Assembly (NCBI GenBank): GCA_944392335.1
Contig: CALXWJ010000088.1
Coordinates: 40,848-104,847, forward strand
Source of the DNA: an uncultured Clostridia bacterium
GTDB taxonomy: Bacteria; Bacillota; Clostridia; UBA1381
DNA length: 64,000 nucleotides
Reading direction: 5' to 3'
The notes beneath the pieces are model-generated. The model saw only the letters and a program-made list of their open reading frames with translations, did not search any database and was not told the DNA's origin. Every line of letters starts with the position of its first letter. Position 1 is the stretch's first letter. Shown here piece by piece: positions 44,385 to 53,344 of the stretch. A program made the translations under genes and the position numbers.

Positions 44385-45470
44385 TTACAGTTTCATTGGG
44401 TTTGACATGAGGTATTTGTGTACCATCATTGCAACCTTAAATACTATTGCTTGGTCAAATTTACGAAGATCCAAGCCTGTCAGTTTATTGATTTTTTCAA
44501 GTCTGTATACAAGTGTGTTTCTGTGTACAAACAATTGTCTTGAAGTCTCCGATACATTCAAATCATTTTCAAAAAACTTATTGATCGTAAGGATCGTTTC
44601 GTTATCCAAGAGTGTAATATCTCCTTTTTTGAGGACTTCAGACAAAAACAGCTCGCAAAGCTTGGTAGGCAGCTGATAGATAAGCCTTCCTATTCCGAGA
44701 TTTTCATAATTTAAGATACATTTTTCTTCGTCAAAAACCTTTCCGACTTCAATTGCAACCTGAGCTTCCTTGTACGCGTTGTTCAAATCATTTATTGTCT
44801 CGGCAACGGTGCTTACTCCTATCAATATTTTGTTCATTGATTCGGAATTGACAGTATCCAATATGCTTTTTGCCATTTCCTCAAGCTCCGGCAGGGTTAA
44901 AACTTCTTTAAGCTCCTTAATAAGCACGATATTATCCGCGTCAATGTTTACAACAAAATCCTTTTCCTTATCGGGGAACATATTCCTGACAACCTCGTAT
45001 ATTCCCTGTTCGCCCTTTTTCTGTACTTTTATATAGAAAACGGCTCTGGGAACATTGGTGTCTATATGTAACTCATGAGCCTTTTGATGCAGATCATATG
45101 CAAGCATGTTATCAAAAATTATATTCTGCATAAAGATTGTTTTATCATATTTTTCGTCATAATAGAATCTGACATTGTTCGCGGCAATCGCCACCGCATT
45201 ACAGCAATACTTGGAAACATCATCAACGCCTTCAACATATACCACATATTCGGGATAAGGCTTACCCGACAACAGCTTCACCGTATAACCGTTTTTAAAA
45301 TAAAGCTTATCGTCACTCGGAATAGAATATATCAGTTCTTCAATTATATCATCGGATATTTCGGGACCATTGGCCGCAACAACCAATCCGTGCGCATCGG
45401 CAATTCCGAATTTTTTTGGGAACACTTCCGCCATCTGCGAAACAATATTTTGAAATGCTTTACTTATCAT
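44385..45470 (-). CDS. CdaR/PucR-type regulator
   Basis: 361 residues. An N-terminal sugar-diacid-recognition-like domain (KFGIADAHGLVVAANGPEISDD) leads to the C-terminal PucR helix-turn-helix with FFENDLNVSETSRQLFVHRNTLVYRLEKI. CdaR relatives respond to glycerate or sugar acids in Enterobacteria; the ligand here is unknown. It is a separate transcription unit upstream of ftsE (213-bp gap), with AGGAATTT before the ATG. Confidence 0.85.
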   Translation of the reverse strand: MISKAFQNIVSQMAEVFPKKFGIADAHGLVVAANGPEISDDIIEELIYSIPSDDKLYFKNGYTVKLLSGKPYPEYVVYVEGVDDVSKYCCNAVAIAANNVRFYYDEKYDKTIFMQNIIFDNMLAYDLHQKAHELHIDTNVPRAVFYIKVQKKGEQGIYEVVRNMFPDKEKDFVVNIDADNIVLIKELKEVLTLPELEEMAKSILDTVNSESMNKILIGVSTVAETINDLNNAYKEAQVAIEVGKVFDEEKCILNYENLGIGRLIYQLPTKLCELFLSEVLKKGDITLLDNETILTINKFFENDLNVSETSRQLFVHRNTLVYRLEKINKLTGLDLRKFDQAIVFKVAMMVHKYLMSNPMKL

Positions 45471-45659
45471 TTTAAATTCCTCCCGCTATTTCATACTTAT
45501 TTATATGAACCATAATATAATTCTACCACAAAATATTAAATTTGTACAGTTTTTTAACAAAAAAAATTATAAATTTCTATAATAATTTTCATTTTGTTTA
45601 CATTTTGTAGTTATTTTGCGGAAATATTTTACAGATTATTATTAATTTTGCCATGATAA

Positions 45660-46412
45660 TTATTTTTTTATTTTGTTTTTCAATTCACTTTCCAACCGTT
45701 TTTTCATTTTAGTGTATTTTGCAAGATGTTCTTTAATCTTTCTGTCATAAGAAATCGAAAATACAAATCTTCTTCCCTTTTTCTTCCCCTCGCTGCTTTG
45801 TATTATACTCATCTTTAATTCTTCCAATTTAACGATTATTTCATTTTCGTCTGCAAATTGCTTGATCTTAGCCATAATATTTGCCGAATAAATAAAGTCA
45901 ATAATAAATACGCCGTAAAACATTCCGACAAAGAATGAAAACGCAAGATTTTCAGAAAGCCATGTCAACGCGTTAAGAATATGGGAATGGATAAAGAAAT
46001 AATATATAGCTCCCAAAACAGCCCAGAAAAATGAATATTTTAAACAGATAATACCTTCTATGTTGAATTTTTCATTGGAATAATCCCACAGCTTGACCTT
46101 CATTTTTTTAATAAATATAATGCCCGCTATATACTCTATAATCGTCATGGCAATTGCCATAATTATAAAAAGCACAATACGCTTTACATAAATATTGTCA
46201 AAAGGTATATACTCCCCGAATGACGCGAGAAGATAAAGTATTATCAATCCGAAACCGTAAAGAGGCAGATACGGGCCAACCAAAAAACCGGGATTGACCC
46301 ATTTTTTTTCGGGATTTATTATACGTCTGAAAAATAACTCCAATGTCCAGCCAAACAAGCTCCCCACAAAAAACAAAAATAAAATAATCAACGTAAAACT
46401 CACAAATATCAC
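45660..46412 (-). CDS. CmpB-type (DUF1113) membrane protein
   Basis: 250 residues with six or so membrane helices. FVGSLFGWTLELFFRRIINPEKKWVNPGFLVGPYLPLYGFG is the hallmark of the ABC_trans_CmpB (PF06541) family, together with the middle EYIAGIIFIKKMKVKLWDYS. The C-terminal 60 residues are charged and helical. Though named for ABC permeases, no ATPase is nearby and function is uncertain. Stand-alone. Confidence 0.85.
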   Translation of the reverse strand: MIFVSFTLIILFLFFVGSLFGWTLELFFRRIINPEKKWVNPGFLVGPYLPLYGFGLIILYLLASFGEYIPFDNIYVKRIVLFIIMAIAMTIIEYIAGIIFIKKMKVKLWDYSNEKFNIEGIICLKYSFFWAVLGAIYYFFIHSHILNALTWLSENLAFSFFVGMFYGVFIIDFIYSANIMAKIKQFADENEIIVKLEELKMSIIQSSEGKKKGRRFVFSISYDRKIKEHLAKYTKMKKRLESELKNKIKK

Positions 46413-46696
46413 CTTCCGTATATCACAGCATAAATATCAGAAAAATCAATATGTTTTATTTTATCATAATAAAATTAAATGTCAAGAGAAATACTGTATT
46501 TGTTAATCATTGCTTTTTATGTACGATATTAAAATTTTATATTTGTTTGACTTTCTTAGATATTAATGTTACAATATAAATGACCTTATATATTTAGTCA
46601 ATATATTATTTATATGAATCGAATTATTTCATTCACGATAATGGCTTGTTCCATTATTGTGTGAGGACAAAAACGGGAGATATTTTGTCTTATAAT

Positions 46697-46816
46697 TCAA
46701 TAAGGGCTTATCCCGTCTTGGGCGGGGACTAGAGCGAAACAGGCGGTTTGTGAATCGCCTCTGCGGCGCTTTGCTGCAATCAGCGGGAACTTGTACTCTC
46801 ACCGATTACAAATATA
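46697..46816 (+). repeat. Dispersed structured repeat, copy R4
   Basis: TTCAATAAGGGCTTATCCCG followed by TCTTGGGCGGGGACTAGAGC, an extra hairpin AGGCGGTTTGTGAATCGCCT, then GCTGCAATCAGCGGGA...CCGATTACAAATA. Inverted relative to R5 on the far side of the ZIP gene, with which it shares the extra hairpin. Confidence 0.8.
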
Positions 46817-46873
46817 CAGGGTGCTGTCGCATTAAAAATCGTATAGGTCCGCGCTAAAAGCGACAGCCCTACA
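46817..46873 (+). repeat. Second repeat family, short copy S1
   Basis: GGTGCTGTCGCATTAAAAATCGTATAGG then GCGCTAAAAGCGACAGCCCT; its ends are inverted repeats (GCTGTCGC/GCGACAGC). The 58.4-kb copy S2 is the reverse complement with about 110 bp inserted in the middle. Confidence 0.7.
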
Positions 46874-46915
46874 AAATGTACGCAATTATATTTCATTAAA
46901 TTCAGGAGGCATAAA

Positions 46916-47698
46916 ATGACATTTACAACACTTTACGGATTACTTATTCCCTTTGCAGGCACTTGCTTGGGTGCAGGCTGTGTATTTTTTATGAAAAAAT
47001 CATTAAATACCACGGCCGAACGTATCCTGACCGGTTTTGCCGCAGGCGTCATGAGTGCGGCGTCTGTCTGGAGTCTGTTGATCCCGTCACTTGAGCAGGC
47101 TCAGGATTTTGGTAAATTTTCCTTTATTCCGGCTGCCGTAGGATTTTGGATAGGTATTTTATTTTTGCTTTTGCTAGATAAGATAATTCCCCATATGCAT
47201 CAAAACAGCAATCAATCGGAAGGGATAAAAACCACGCTTCCCAAAACAACCATGCTTGTTATGGCAGTTGTCCTTCATAATATCCCCGAGGGAATGGCAG
47301 TTGGCGCGGTATACGCGGGATTAATCATGAACAATGTTGAAATTTCGGCAATGGGCGCTTTGGCTTTGTCCATAGGTATTGCTATTCAAAATTTTCCGGA
47401 AGGCGCAATTGTTTCCATGCCTTTAAAAGCACAGGGATTGAAGCGATCCAAAGCTTTTTTAAACGGGGTGATTTCAGGTATCGTAGAACCCATCGCCGCA
47501 CTATTTACAATTTTATGCGCCGAGTTTCTTATTCCAGTACTTCCCTATCTTTTAAGCTTTGCCGCAGGCGCCATGATATATGTGGTGGTTGAAGAATTGA
47601 TCCCCGAAATGTCATCAGGGAGCCACTCAAATGTCGGAACCCTTTCCTTTGCCGCAGGCTTTTCAATAATGATGATATTGGACGTTGCACTTGGATAA
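46916..47698 (+). CDS. ZIP-family metal transporter
   Basis: 260 residues, eight membrane helices. Helix IV shows VVLHNIPEGMAVGAVYAGL and helix V IGIAIQNFPEGAIVSMPL, the two conserved His/Asn-x-x-Pro-Glu-Gly metal-translocation motifs of ZIP/ZupT proteins. A short cytosolic linker with histidines (IIPHMHQNSNQSEG) lies between helices III and IV. It imports Zn2+ or related divalent cations. CAGGAGGC precedes the ATG. The gene is framed by inverted copies of a dispersed repeat. Confidence 0.93.
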   Translation: MTFTTLYGLLIPFAGTCLGAGCVFFMKKSLNTTAERILTGFAAGVMSAASVWSLLIPSLEQAQDFGKFSFIPAAVGFWIGILFLLLLDKIIPHMHQNSNQSEGIKTTLPKTTMLVMAVVLHNIPEGMAVGAVYAGLIMNNVEISAMGALALSIGIAIQNFPEGAIVSMPLKAQGLKRSKAFLNGVISGIVEPIAALFTILCAEFLIPVLPYLLSFAAGAMIYVVVEELIPEMSSGSHSNVGTLSFAAGFSIMMILDVALG

Positions 47699-47735
47699 AA
47701 AATACCCCTTAAAAGCTAATAAAAAATGATATAAT

Positions 47736-47790
47736 CCCCTTAGAGCAGACACATGAAATAACAAAAGCATTTCAATCTACTCTAAGGGGC
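47736..47790 (+). terminator. Hairpin after the ZIP gene
   Basis: CCCCTTAGAG (47736-47745) pairs perfectly with CTCTAAGGGG (47780-47789). The T-tract is weak (CTTATATC). Confidence 0.5.
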
Positions 47791-47837
47791 TTATATCACT
47801 TAATGCAGCAGCCATATACTGCGTACTGTTGTCCCTC

Positions 47838-47987
47838 TGCCGTAATCGGCAGGGGTTGCATATTTGTAATCAATGAGAGTACAAGCTCCCACTGATTACA
47901 GCAAAGCACCGCAGAGGCGATTCACGAACCGCCTGTTTCTCTCTTGTCCCCGCCCAAGACGGGACAAGCCCTTATTGAATTTTCAAA
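47838..47987 (-). repeat. Dispersed structured repeat, copy R5 (reverse)
   Basis: In reverse complement it reads TTCAATAAGGGCTTGTCCCG, TCTTGGGCGGGGACAAGAG, AGGCGGTTCGTGAATCGCCT, GCTGTAATCAGTGGGAGC, TGATTACAAATATGC and CCTGCCGATTACGGCAG. It ends at the very stop codon of the ETF gene. Confidence 0.8.
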
Positions 47988-49334
47988 TTAAAATTTTTCT
48001 GCGACGCCGTAATCGGCATATTCAAAAATCCTTGCGTTTTTATCGGGATTTATAGCTATGATTGTTCCGGCATTCTCTATAGCGCATGTGTGATGCACTG
48101 CTCCGGAGATACCTACGGCTATATAGATTTTTGGCGCAACGGTTTTTCCCGTTAGTCCTATCTGCACATCGTAGGGCGCTTCCGCAAGATCTACCAGACC
48201 GCGCGACGCGCCGAGTTCAGCGCCTATCGATGCGGCAAAACGCTTAAGCTCGGGGATCTTATCCCTTACTCCCCTGCCGCCTGACACGATAATGTCACCG
48301 CTGTGTGATTTCGTTCTTACCGTTGCCATCTGCGGATCCGTCCTGCATTCGATTTTCGCGGTTATGCTTCCGCTCCTTGCGGGACGGTACATAAAAAGCC
48401 TTTTTCCATCCGTTTCAAGTGCAGTGCAGTCCGCGCAAAGTCCGGTATTCAAAAGCGCGGCGGCAACAGGCGCATTTTTCCTTCCCCACAAGTCTGCTTT
48501 CCATAAAACGACGGCCGGTCTTTTTTCTTTTATAAGCTCCGCAATTTTAGCCGGATCTTTTTCTTTTATTTCAACCACACGCTCCGCAATCGCCTCGGCC
48601 TCCATCAGTCTGCCTATCGTCCAGACTTCTTTCAGTTTAGTATTTCCGGTCGTTTTTTCAAGGATTTTTTCAGGTTCATTTCTCAGCTGATCAATGAGCC
48701 GGATCAATTCATCCTTGCTTATAAATTTGCAGTGTCTTTGTCCATGCTTATTTTCAAATGTCTTAAGAACACGCGTCGGAGAGCCTTTAAGGCCGCAGCG
48801 GCTTGTATCGGCTTTTAGGATACTGTTGTCCCAAACCTCTGCATCTTCCACTCTGCTGCCGAGCCGCGCAAAGCGAAGCCGGCAGATTCTTTCCACAGTC
48901 AAAAGACATGGAAGCCTTGCCGAATCTCTGCCCATACGCGTTTCGCATCGCATTGTCCCGCCGTCAAACTCAAGCGACATAACATTTGTTATTACCGGTA
49001 TCCCGAGCATGGCCGAAAGGCATGGTCCCACCTGAGCCGTGTCACCGTCTGTTGACTGCCTGCCGCAAAGCACCAGATCCGGTTCTATGCGGCGCAGTGC
49101 ACATGAAAGTATATATCCTGTTGCAAGGGTATCCGAACCGGCAAATACAGGGTCGGATATGAGTACTGCCCGCACTCCGAGTCTTGTCAGTCTTTTTAGC
49201 GGGTCATATGCGGATTTGGGGCACATGCTCACAACTGTTATATCCCCGCCTATACCCAGCGCGCATTCAAGCGCGGCCTCATCAAACGGATTCGGTTCCC
49301 CCTCGTTAAACTTCATACATACGGCGATCTTCAT
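47988..49334 (-). CDS. Fused electron transfer flavoprotein (beta-alpha in one chain)
   Basis: 448 residues from ATG 49334, which overlaps the kinase stop by 4 bp (ATGA), with GGAGA nine bases upstream. Residues about 1-220 are ETF beta: LVLCGRQSTDGDTAQVGPCL is its nucleotide-binding signature. Residues about 240-448 are ETF alpha, with a shortened N-terminal part and an FAD domain: VSGGRGVRDK, GAELGASRGLVD, LTGKTVAPKIYIAVGISGAVHH, IIAINPDKNARIFEYADYG. Normally two genes total about 570 residues, so this is a compact fusion. It presumably takes electrons from the FAD dehydrogenase in the same operon. Confidence 0.9.
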   Translation of the reverse strand: MKIAVCMKFNEGEPNPFDEAALECALGIGGDITVVSMCPKSAYDPLKRLTRLGVRAVLISDPVFAGSDTLATGYILSCALRRIEPDLVLCGRQSTDGDTAQVGPCLSAMLGIPVITNVMSLEFDGGTMRCETRMGRDSARLPCLLTVERICRLRFARLGSRVEDAEVWDNSILKADTSRCGLKGSPTRVLKTFENKHGQRHCKFISKDELIRLIDQLRNEPEKILEKTTGNTKLKEVWTIGRLMEAEAIAERVVEIKEKDPAKIAELIKEKRPAVVLWKADLWGRKNAPVAAALLNTGLCADCTALETDGKRLFMYRPARSGSITAKIECRTDPQMATVRTKSHSGDIIVSGGRGVRDKIPELKRFAASIGAELGASRGLVDLAEAPYDVQIGLTGKTVAPKIYIAVGISGAVHHTCAIENAGTIIAINPDKNARIFEYADYGVAEKF

Positions 49335-50803
49335 AGCTGCCATTCTCCATCATAAATCGGCGCGAGAGCATCATGCACCTTTTTGTACCTCTTGAACATC
49401 TCAAGATATTTTTTGTGATTTTCATAATTCGGCATTGTTTCGGAAACTGTTTTGTTGCAGAAACTTACGGCTTTCTCAAAGCCGTCAAAAATCCCCGCCG
49501 CGATTCCCGCGAGCATCGCGCTGCCGAAGGAAGAATCACTGTGCTTTTTTGTCACAAGCCTTATGCCCAGCACATCCGACGTGATCTGACGCCACAGAGG
49601 GCTTTTCCCGCCTCCGCCTATGATCGACGCGCGGTTATCATGAGGTATTCCTATTTTTTCAAGCTCTGTTTTGCAGTCAAGAAGCGACAACGCGACACCC
49701 TCCATTACAGCTCTTGAAAAGTGTGCCTTTGTATGTCCCGCTCTTATTCCGGTAAAGCTGCCGCACAGCAGCGGATCGGCATACGGCGTCAGCTCTCCGT
49801 TAAGATACGGATGAAACATAAGTCCGTCCGCCCCGGGCGCTGTTGTTTCAGCTTCGGCGTCAAGCTCCTTATAAACGCCGCCGAATGTATCCCGGTACCA
49901 TCTGTATGAAGCGGCACAGGATTTTGTCGCTGTCCCCGGATACCACAAACCGTCTATAGTATGCGAATAATTCACCAAATGCCTGTTTGGGTATGGTCTG
50001 TCCGTAACCACACATATCCTTCCGGCGGTAGCCAGCTTGACTGTCATCTGTCCCTTACTCACACTGCCGGAAGCGAATATCTCCATTACCGTATCCGTCG
50101 TCCCGCATATGATCGGCATACCCTCGCAGAGCCCTGTTTCCGACGCGGCTTTTTTTGTCACATGACCGGCTACAGACGCAGGCTTTACGACTTCCGGCAG
50201 CACAGCTTTATCTATCCCGGCGAGCTCACAGAGCTCATCCGACCATTCCATTTTATTACAGTCAAACAGCATGCTGCCCTCGGCCTCAATATAATCGGTA
50301 ACGTAATCGCCCGTCAACCGGTGACGGACATAATCCTTTGCAAACATAAGCCGCTTTGTTCCGCTCCACACCTCAGGCTCATTGTCACATATCCACATAA
50401 GCTGCGGAAGTGTCCATATTGTATCCGGAATATGCAGCGTCTGTTCAAAGATCAGACCGTTATTCTTCAGTCTTTTGACCTGCTCTATGCTCCTGCTGTC
50501 AGTCCAATATATTGCCGGGCGCAGGACATTAAAGCCGCCGTCCATAAGCACTGCCGTATGAGTTGCGGCGTCAAGCGCGGCGGCTGCTATATCATGTGAT
50601 GAAATACAGCTTTTTTCAAGTATATCCTTTACATTCGCGCATACCGCGGCATACCAGTCATCAGGGTCTTGTTCCGCCCAGCCGCTTTTAGGATAGTAGG
50701 TGGGATATTCGATAATATTCTCCGCGCATACCTCTCCCGTCTCTGAAAGCAGCGTCGCCTTTGAGGCTCCGCCGCCGAAATCTATTCCCAAAAGATATTT
50801 CAT
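49331..50803 (-). CDS. FGGY-family carbohydrate kinase
   Basis: 490 residues, standard for xylulokinase-like enzymes. LLGIDFGGGASKATLL (phosphate 1), GWAEQDPDDWYAA, ALDAATHTAVLMD, and IIGGGGKSPLWRQITSDVLG (adenosine motif) are present. FGGY kinases phosphorylate pentoses, hexuloses and polyols; the usual catalytic Asp is in the IYWTDSRS region. It lies 12 bp after iolB and is coupled to the ETF gene. Substrate unknown. Confidence 0.9.
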   Translation of the reverse strand: MKYLLGIDFGGGASKATLLSETGEVCAENIIEYPTYYPKSGWAEQDPDDWYAAVCANVKDILEKSCISSHDIAAAALDAATHTAVLMDGGFNVLRPAIYWTDSRSIEQVKRLKNNGLIFEQTLHIPDTIWTLPQLMWICDNEPEVWSGTKRLMFAKDYVRHRLTGDYVTDYIEAEGSMLFDCNKMEWSDELCELAGIDKAVLPEVVKPASVAGHVTKKAASETGLCEGMPIICGTTDTVMEIFASGSVSKGQMTVKLATAGRICVVTDRPYPNRHLVNYSHTIDGLWYPGTATKSCAASYRWYRDTFGGVYKELDAEAETTAPGADGLMFHPYLNGELTPYADPLLCGSFTGIRAGHTKAHFSRAVMEGVALSLLDCKTELEKIGIPHDNRASIIGGGGKSPLWRQITSDVLGIRLVTKKHSDSSFGSAMLAGIAAGIFDGFEKAVSFCNKTVSETMPNYENHKKYLEMFKRYKKVHDALAPIYDGEWQL

Positions 50804-50815
50804 TTTTGTTCCCGC

Positions 50816-51604
50816 CTATTCGTTGAGCCACTTATGCCCCTCTTCGGTAGTCATAAAAAAACCCCTGTTTTCTCCCGCCATTATCCACAGATAATAATTA
50901 TTATATCCCGGGGCGCAGCAGAATGGATGATAACCCTTGGGTATTTCAACAAAGTCTCCTGTTTTTACGGTATACGTCTCGTCGATCCCGCCCTCTTTTG
51001 AATATACCCGCTGTATCCCAAAGCCCTGCGGCTTGTCGAATTCATAATAGTATATTTCCTCAAGAATACCCTCTATCGGCATATTATCATCATCATGCTT
51101 ATGGGGCGGATAGCTTGCCCACTGTCCGCCTTTTACAAACGCTTCACCGATATAAAGCCTGTCCGCTTCAACGCGCTCATCAACTATAAAATGCGCCTCT
51201 CTCTCCCAGCCCGGTTTTCCCAAAGCTTTGATCACAACATCCTCGGGATTTACAAGCGCCGGCTTGAAATCCTTTTCGGCCGGTGACTTTGAAACGGCTA
51301 TGGTAACGTCTGTTACCGCGGTTACAGTAAATACATTATTTCTCGGCACATATACGGCGCAGGCCGGGCCGTCGAAGACATTTTTCCTTTTTCCGACATT
51401 TATATATTCAAAGCCCTCGCCTTTGACCGTACAGCTTCCTCCAAGTATGATCAGCGCATACTCCTTATTCTTTTCGCTGTACTTTTTCACCTCCTCCGGA
51501 CGCAGCTTTACCATATCCACCTCTATCATCTCAAGTGAGCTGCCGCCGCTTTCGACAACATGACTGATCCCGTTTTCGCCATTCCATGTTTTTTTAAAAC
51601 CCAT
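50816..51604 (-). CDS. iolB: IolB-like 5-deoxy-glucuronate isomerase
   Basis: 262 residues from ATG 51604 (GAAGGAG upstream; overlaps the PfkB gene by 11 bp). Bicupin with the IolB core YPPHKHDDDNMPIEGILEEIYYYEF (metal His and Glu) and KGYHPFCCAPGYNNYYLWIM. IolB opens 5-deoxy-D-glucuronate to 5-dehydro-2-deoxygluconate in inositol catabolism. Here IolG, IolE and IolD are missing while IolC- and IolJ-like genes are adjacent, so it may act on a deoxy-uronate that arises another way. Confidence 0.88.
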   Translation of the reverse strand: MGFKKTWNGENGISHVVESGGSSLEMIEVDMVKLRPEEVKKYSEKNKEYALIILGGSCTVKGEGFEYINVGKRKNVFDGPACAVYVPRNNVFTVTAVTDVTIAVSKSPAEKDFKPALVNPEDVVIKALGKPGWEREAHFIVDERVEADRLYIGEAFVKGGQWASYPPHKHDDDNMPIEGILEEIYYYEFDKPQGFGIQRVYSKEGGIDETYTVKTGDFVEIPKGYHPFCCAPGYNNYYLWIMAGENRGFFMTTEEGHKWLNE

Positions 51605-52520
51605 CGTATCCACGCTCCTTCAAAAACTTCTTTGCCGTTTCATAATCGGGCACGCTTTTTCGTGCTCCTGCTCCCATACATTTTATTGCCGATACCGCGC
51701 TTGCAAAAACGCAGCACTTAAAATATTCAAATCCCTTTATCATTCCGAATGCAAATGCACCGTGAAAAACGTCGCCGGCTCCGTTCGTATCGACTGCTTT
51801 GACCTTGAATGACGGGTAATGCCGCAGTCCGCCGTCATCGAGCATAACGCCGCCGTCCTTACCCCTGGTTATTACGACTACCTCAGGCGAATACCGCCTC
51901 ATAAGCTCGCGGGCAGCCGCATCTGTATTTTCCGCTCCCGTACTTTCGAGTGCAAATTCCTCGGATGGTATCAGGATATCACAATATGGCAGCAGCCGTT
52001 CTATGCCGTCGTATATGCTCCCGGCGTCACAGAGTACATGCACGCCGTTTTTTCTTGCCGTTTTTGCGGCTAAAACGGCCGCTTCAAGCTCATTGCCGTC
52101 TAACATCAATATTCGCGCCTCTTCTATCGTCCTTAGTTCCCCGTCGCCGAGCTCCGTCGCCGGGACGCTGCCTTTATGAAAAACACATGTCCTTGAGGCG
52201 TTCTGCTTATTTATCAAAATATATGATGAGAAAGATTTACAATCCGTGAAGTCCTTTGTATACTCAGCGGAAACCCCGTAACGTTCAAGGTCCTCTTTCA
52301 GAAACACTCCCGCGCTGTCCTTTGCGAAATTGCCTATATACGCACAGTCCGCGCCGAGTTTTGACGCGGCGCAAAGCCCCGTCGCACATGGCCCGCCGCC
52401 ACAGTGAATAATCGATTCGCCGCGTATCTTTGTGTCCTCCGCGGGAAAGCACGGCACGGATATCAGCGTATCAAAAACATTTGCACCTATCCCAACTATC
52501 TTTGCCGTTTTTCCTTTCAT
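51594..52520 (-). CDS. PfkB-family sugar kinase (IolC-like position)
   Basis: 308 residues. Ribokinase fold: GIGANVFDTLISVPCFP (N-terminal GG-type motif region), CGGGPCATGLCAASKLGA, and the C-terminal DTNGAGDVFHGAFAFG with the catalytic Asp. Between aldolase and iolB it occupies the place of IolC (5-dehydro-2-deoxygluconokinase), but the sequence alone does not fix the substrate. It starts inside the aldolase stop (ATGA, 4 bp overlap). Confidence 0.88.
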   Translation of the reverse strand: MKGKTAKIVGIGANVFDTLISVPCFPAEDTKIRGESIIHCGGGPCATGLCAASKLGADCAYIGNFAKDSAGVFLKEDLERYGVSAEYTKDFTDCKSFSSYILINKQNASRTCVFHKGSVPATELGDGELRTIEEARILMLDGNELEAAVLAAKTARKNGVHVLCDAGSIYDGIERLLPYCDILIPSEEFALESTGAENTDAAARELMRRYSPEVVVITRGKDGGVMLDDGGLRHYPSFKVKAVDTNGAGDVFHGAFAFGMIKGFEYFKCCVFASAVSAIKCMGAGARKSVPDYETAKKFLKERGYDGF

Positions 52521-53344
52521 ACTCTATTCTCCGCTCCGAGCAGCCTTATCTTGCTCATTCCGAAATTTTTCACACTTTCTGTCGGCGGCTTCATGAACAT
52601 ATCAATACCGACAAGCTCGCGCGAGGTTTCAAATACCTCATCAAGAAACGCATAGCAAAGGTCTGTACCGAAATTGATCTTGCGTATTCCCGCCCTTATT
52701 GCAGCTTTTATCTCCTCATCAGGTACTCCGCTTCCGCCGTGGAGCACAAGAGCCGCGCTCGTTGCCGAAGCTATCTTTGCTATCCTTTCTATCGCGAGCT
52801 TAGGCGCTTTTTTATATCTGCCATGAGCGGTACCGACCATTACGGCAAGCGCCTCCACGCCTGTTTCCTCAACAAATCTGACAGCATCATCGACCTCGGT
52901 ATACTCCCCAAATATCTCATCCTTTGTACTTCCTATATGTCCAAGCTCGCCTTCTACGGCAATATTGAGAGCGCCGCACATGTCAACGATCTGCTTTGTT
53001 TGGGCTGTATTTTCCTCCGGAGGAAGCGTTGATTTGTCTATCATTATCCCTGTTGCCCCATATCTGAGAGCACGGACCGCTTCCGTTAAACCCGCGCCGT
53101 GATCAAGATGGAAGCATACGGGAACACTTGCCTTTTTTGCCGCGGCAAGAATAACCGGGGCAAGGAAATATGCCTCTTTATTTGTGAACAGCCTTGAATA
53201 GCACTGCATTATTACGGGAGCACGAAGCTCCTCGGCCGCCTCGGTTATTCCCATAACCGTTTCCATATTGTATACATTAAACGCGGGTATGGCAAATCCG
53301 CCTTCCTTTGCAATATTCAAAATATCCCTTAAGCCTGTAAGCAC
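52517..53344 (-). CDS. Class II aldolase (FbaA/GatY/IolJ family)
   Basis: 275 residues from GTG 53344 (GAGGAGGT nine bases upstream; 16-bp overlap with the Fe-S gene). AFNVYNMETVMGI, VPVCFHLDHGAG (catalytic Asp and zinc His), TAHGRYK (zinc His), VLHGGSGVPDEEI and KINFGTDLCYAF (phosphate site) are the class II signatures. It is shorter than glycolytic FbaA and GatY/KbaY/IolJ-like. Such enzymes cleave a ketose phosphate to dihydroxyacetone phosphate and an aldehyde. Confidence 0.9.
   Translation of the reverse strand: MLTGLRDILNIAKEGGFAIPAFNVYNMETVMGITEAAEELRAPVIMQCYSRLFTNKEAYFLAPVILAAAKKASVPVCFHLDHGAGLTEAVRALRYGATGIMIDKSTLPPEENTAQTKQIVDMCGALNIAVEGELGHIGSTKDEIFGEYTEVDDAVRFVEETGVEALAVMVGTAHGRYKKAPKLAIERIAKIASATSAALVLHGGSGVPDEEIKAAIRAGIRKINFGTDLCYAFLDEVFETSRELVGIDMFMKPPTESVKNFGMSKIRLLGAENRV

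Larger units (their letters stand above)
46413..46915. other. Intergenic region with repeats R4 and S1
   Basis: AT-rich to about 46690, then R4 (46697-46816) and directly S1 (46817-46873), then the ZIP ribosome site CAGGAGGC. No ORF of its own. Confidence 0.6.

Noticed and set aside
47873..48055. 60-codon plus-strand ORF after the ZIP gene
   Set aside because: Translation of repeat R5 and the end of the ETF gene on the wrong strand.
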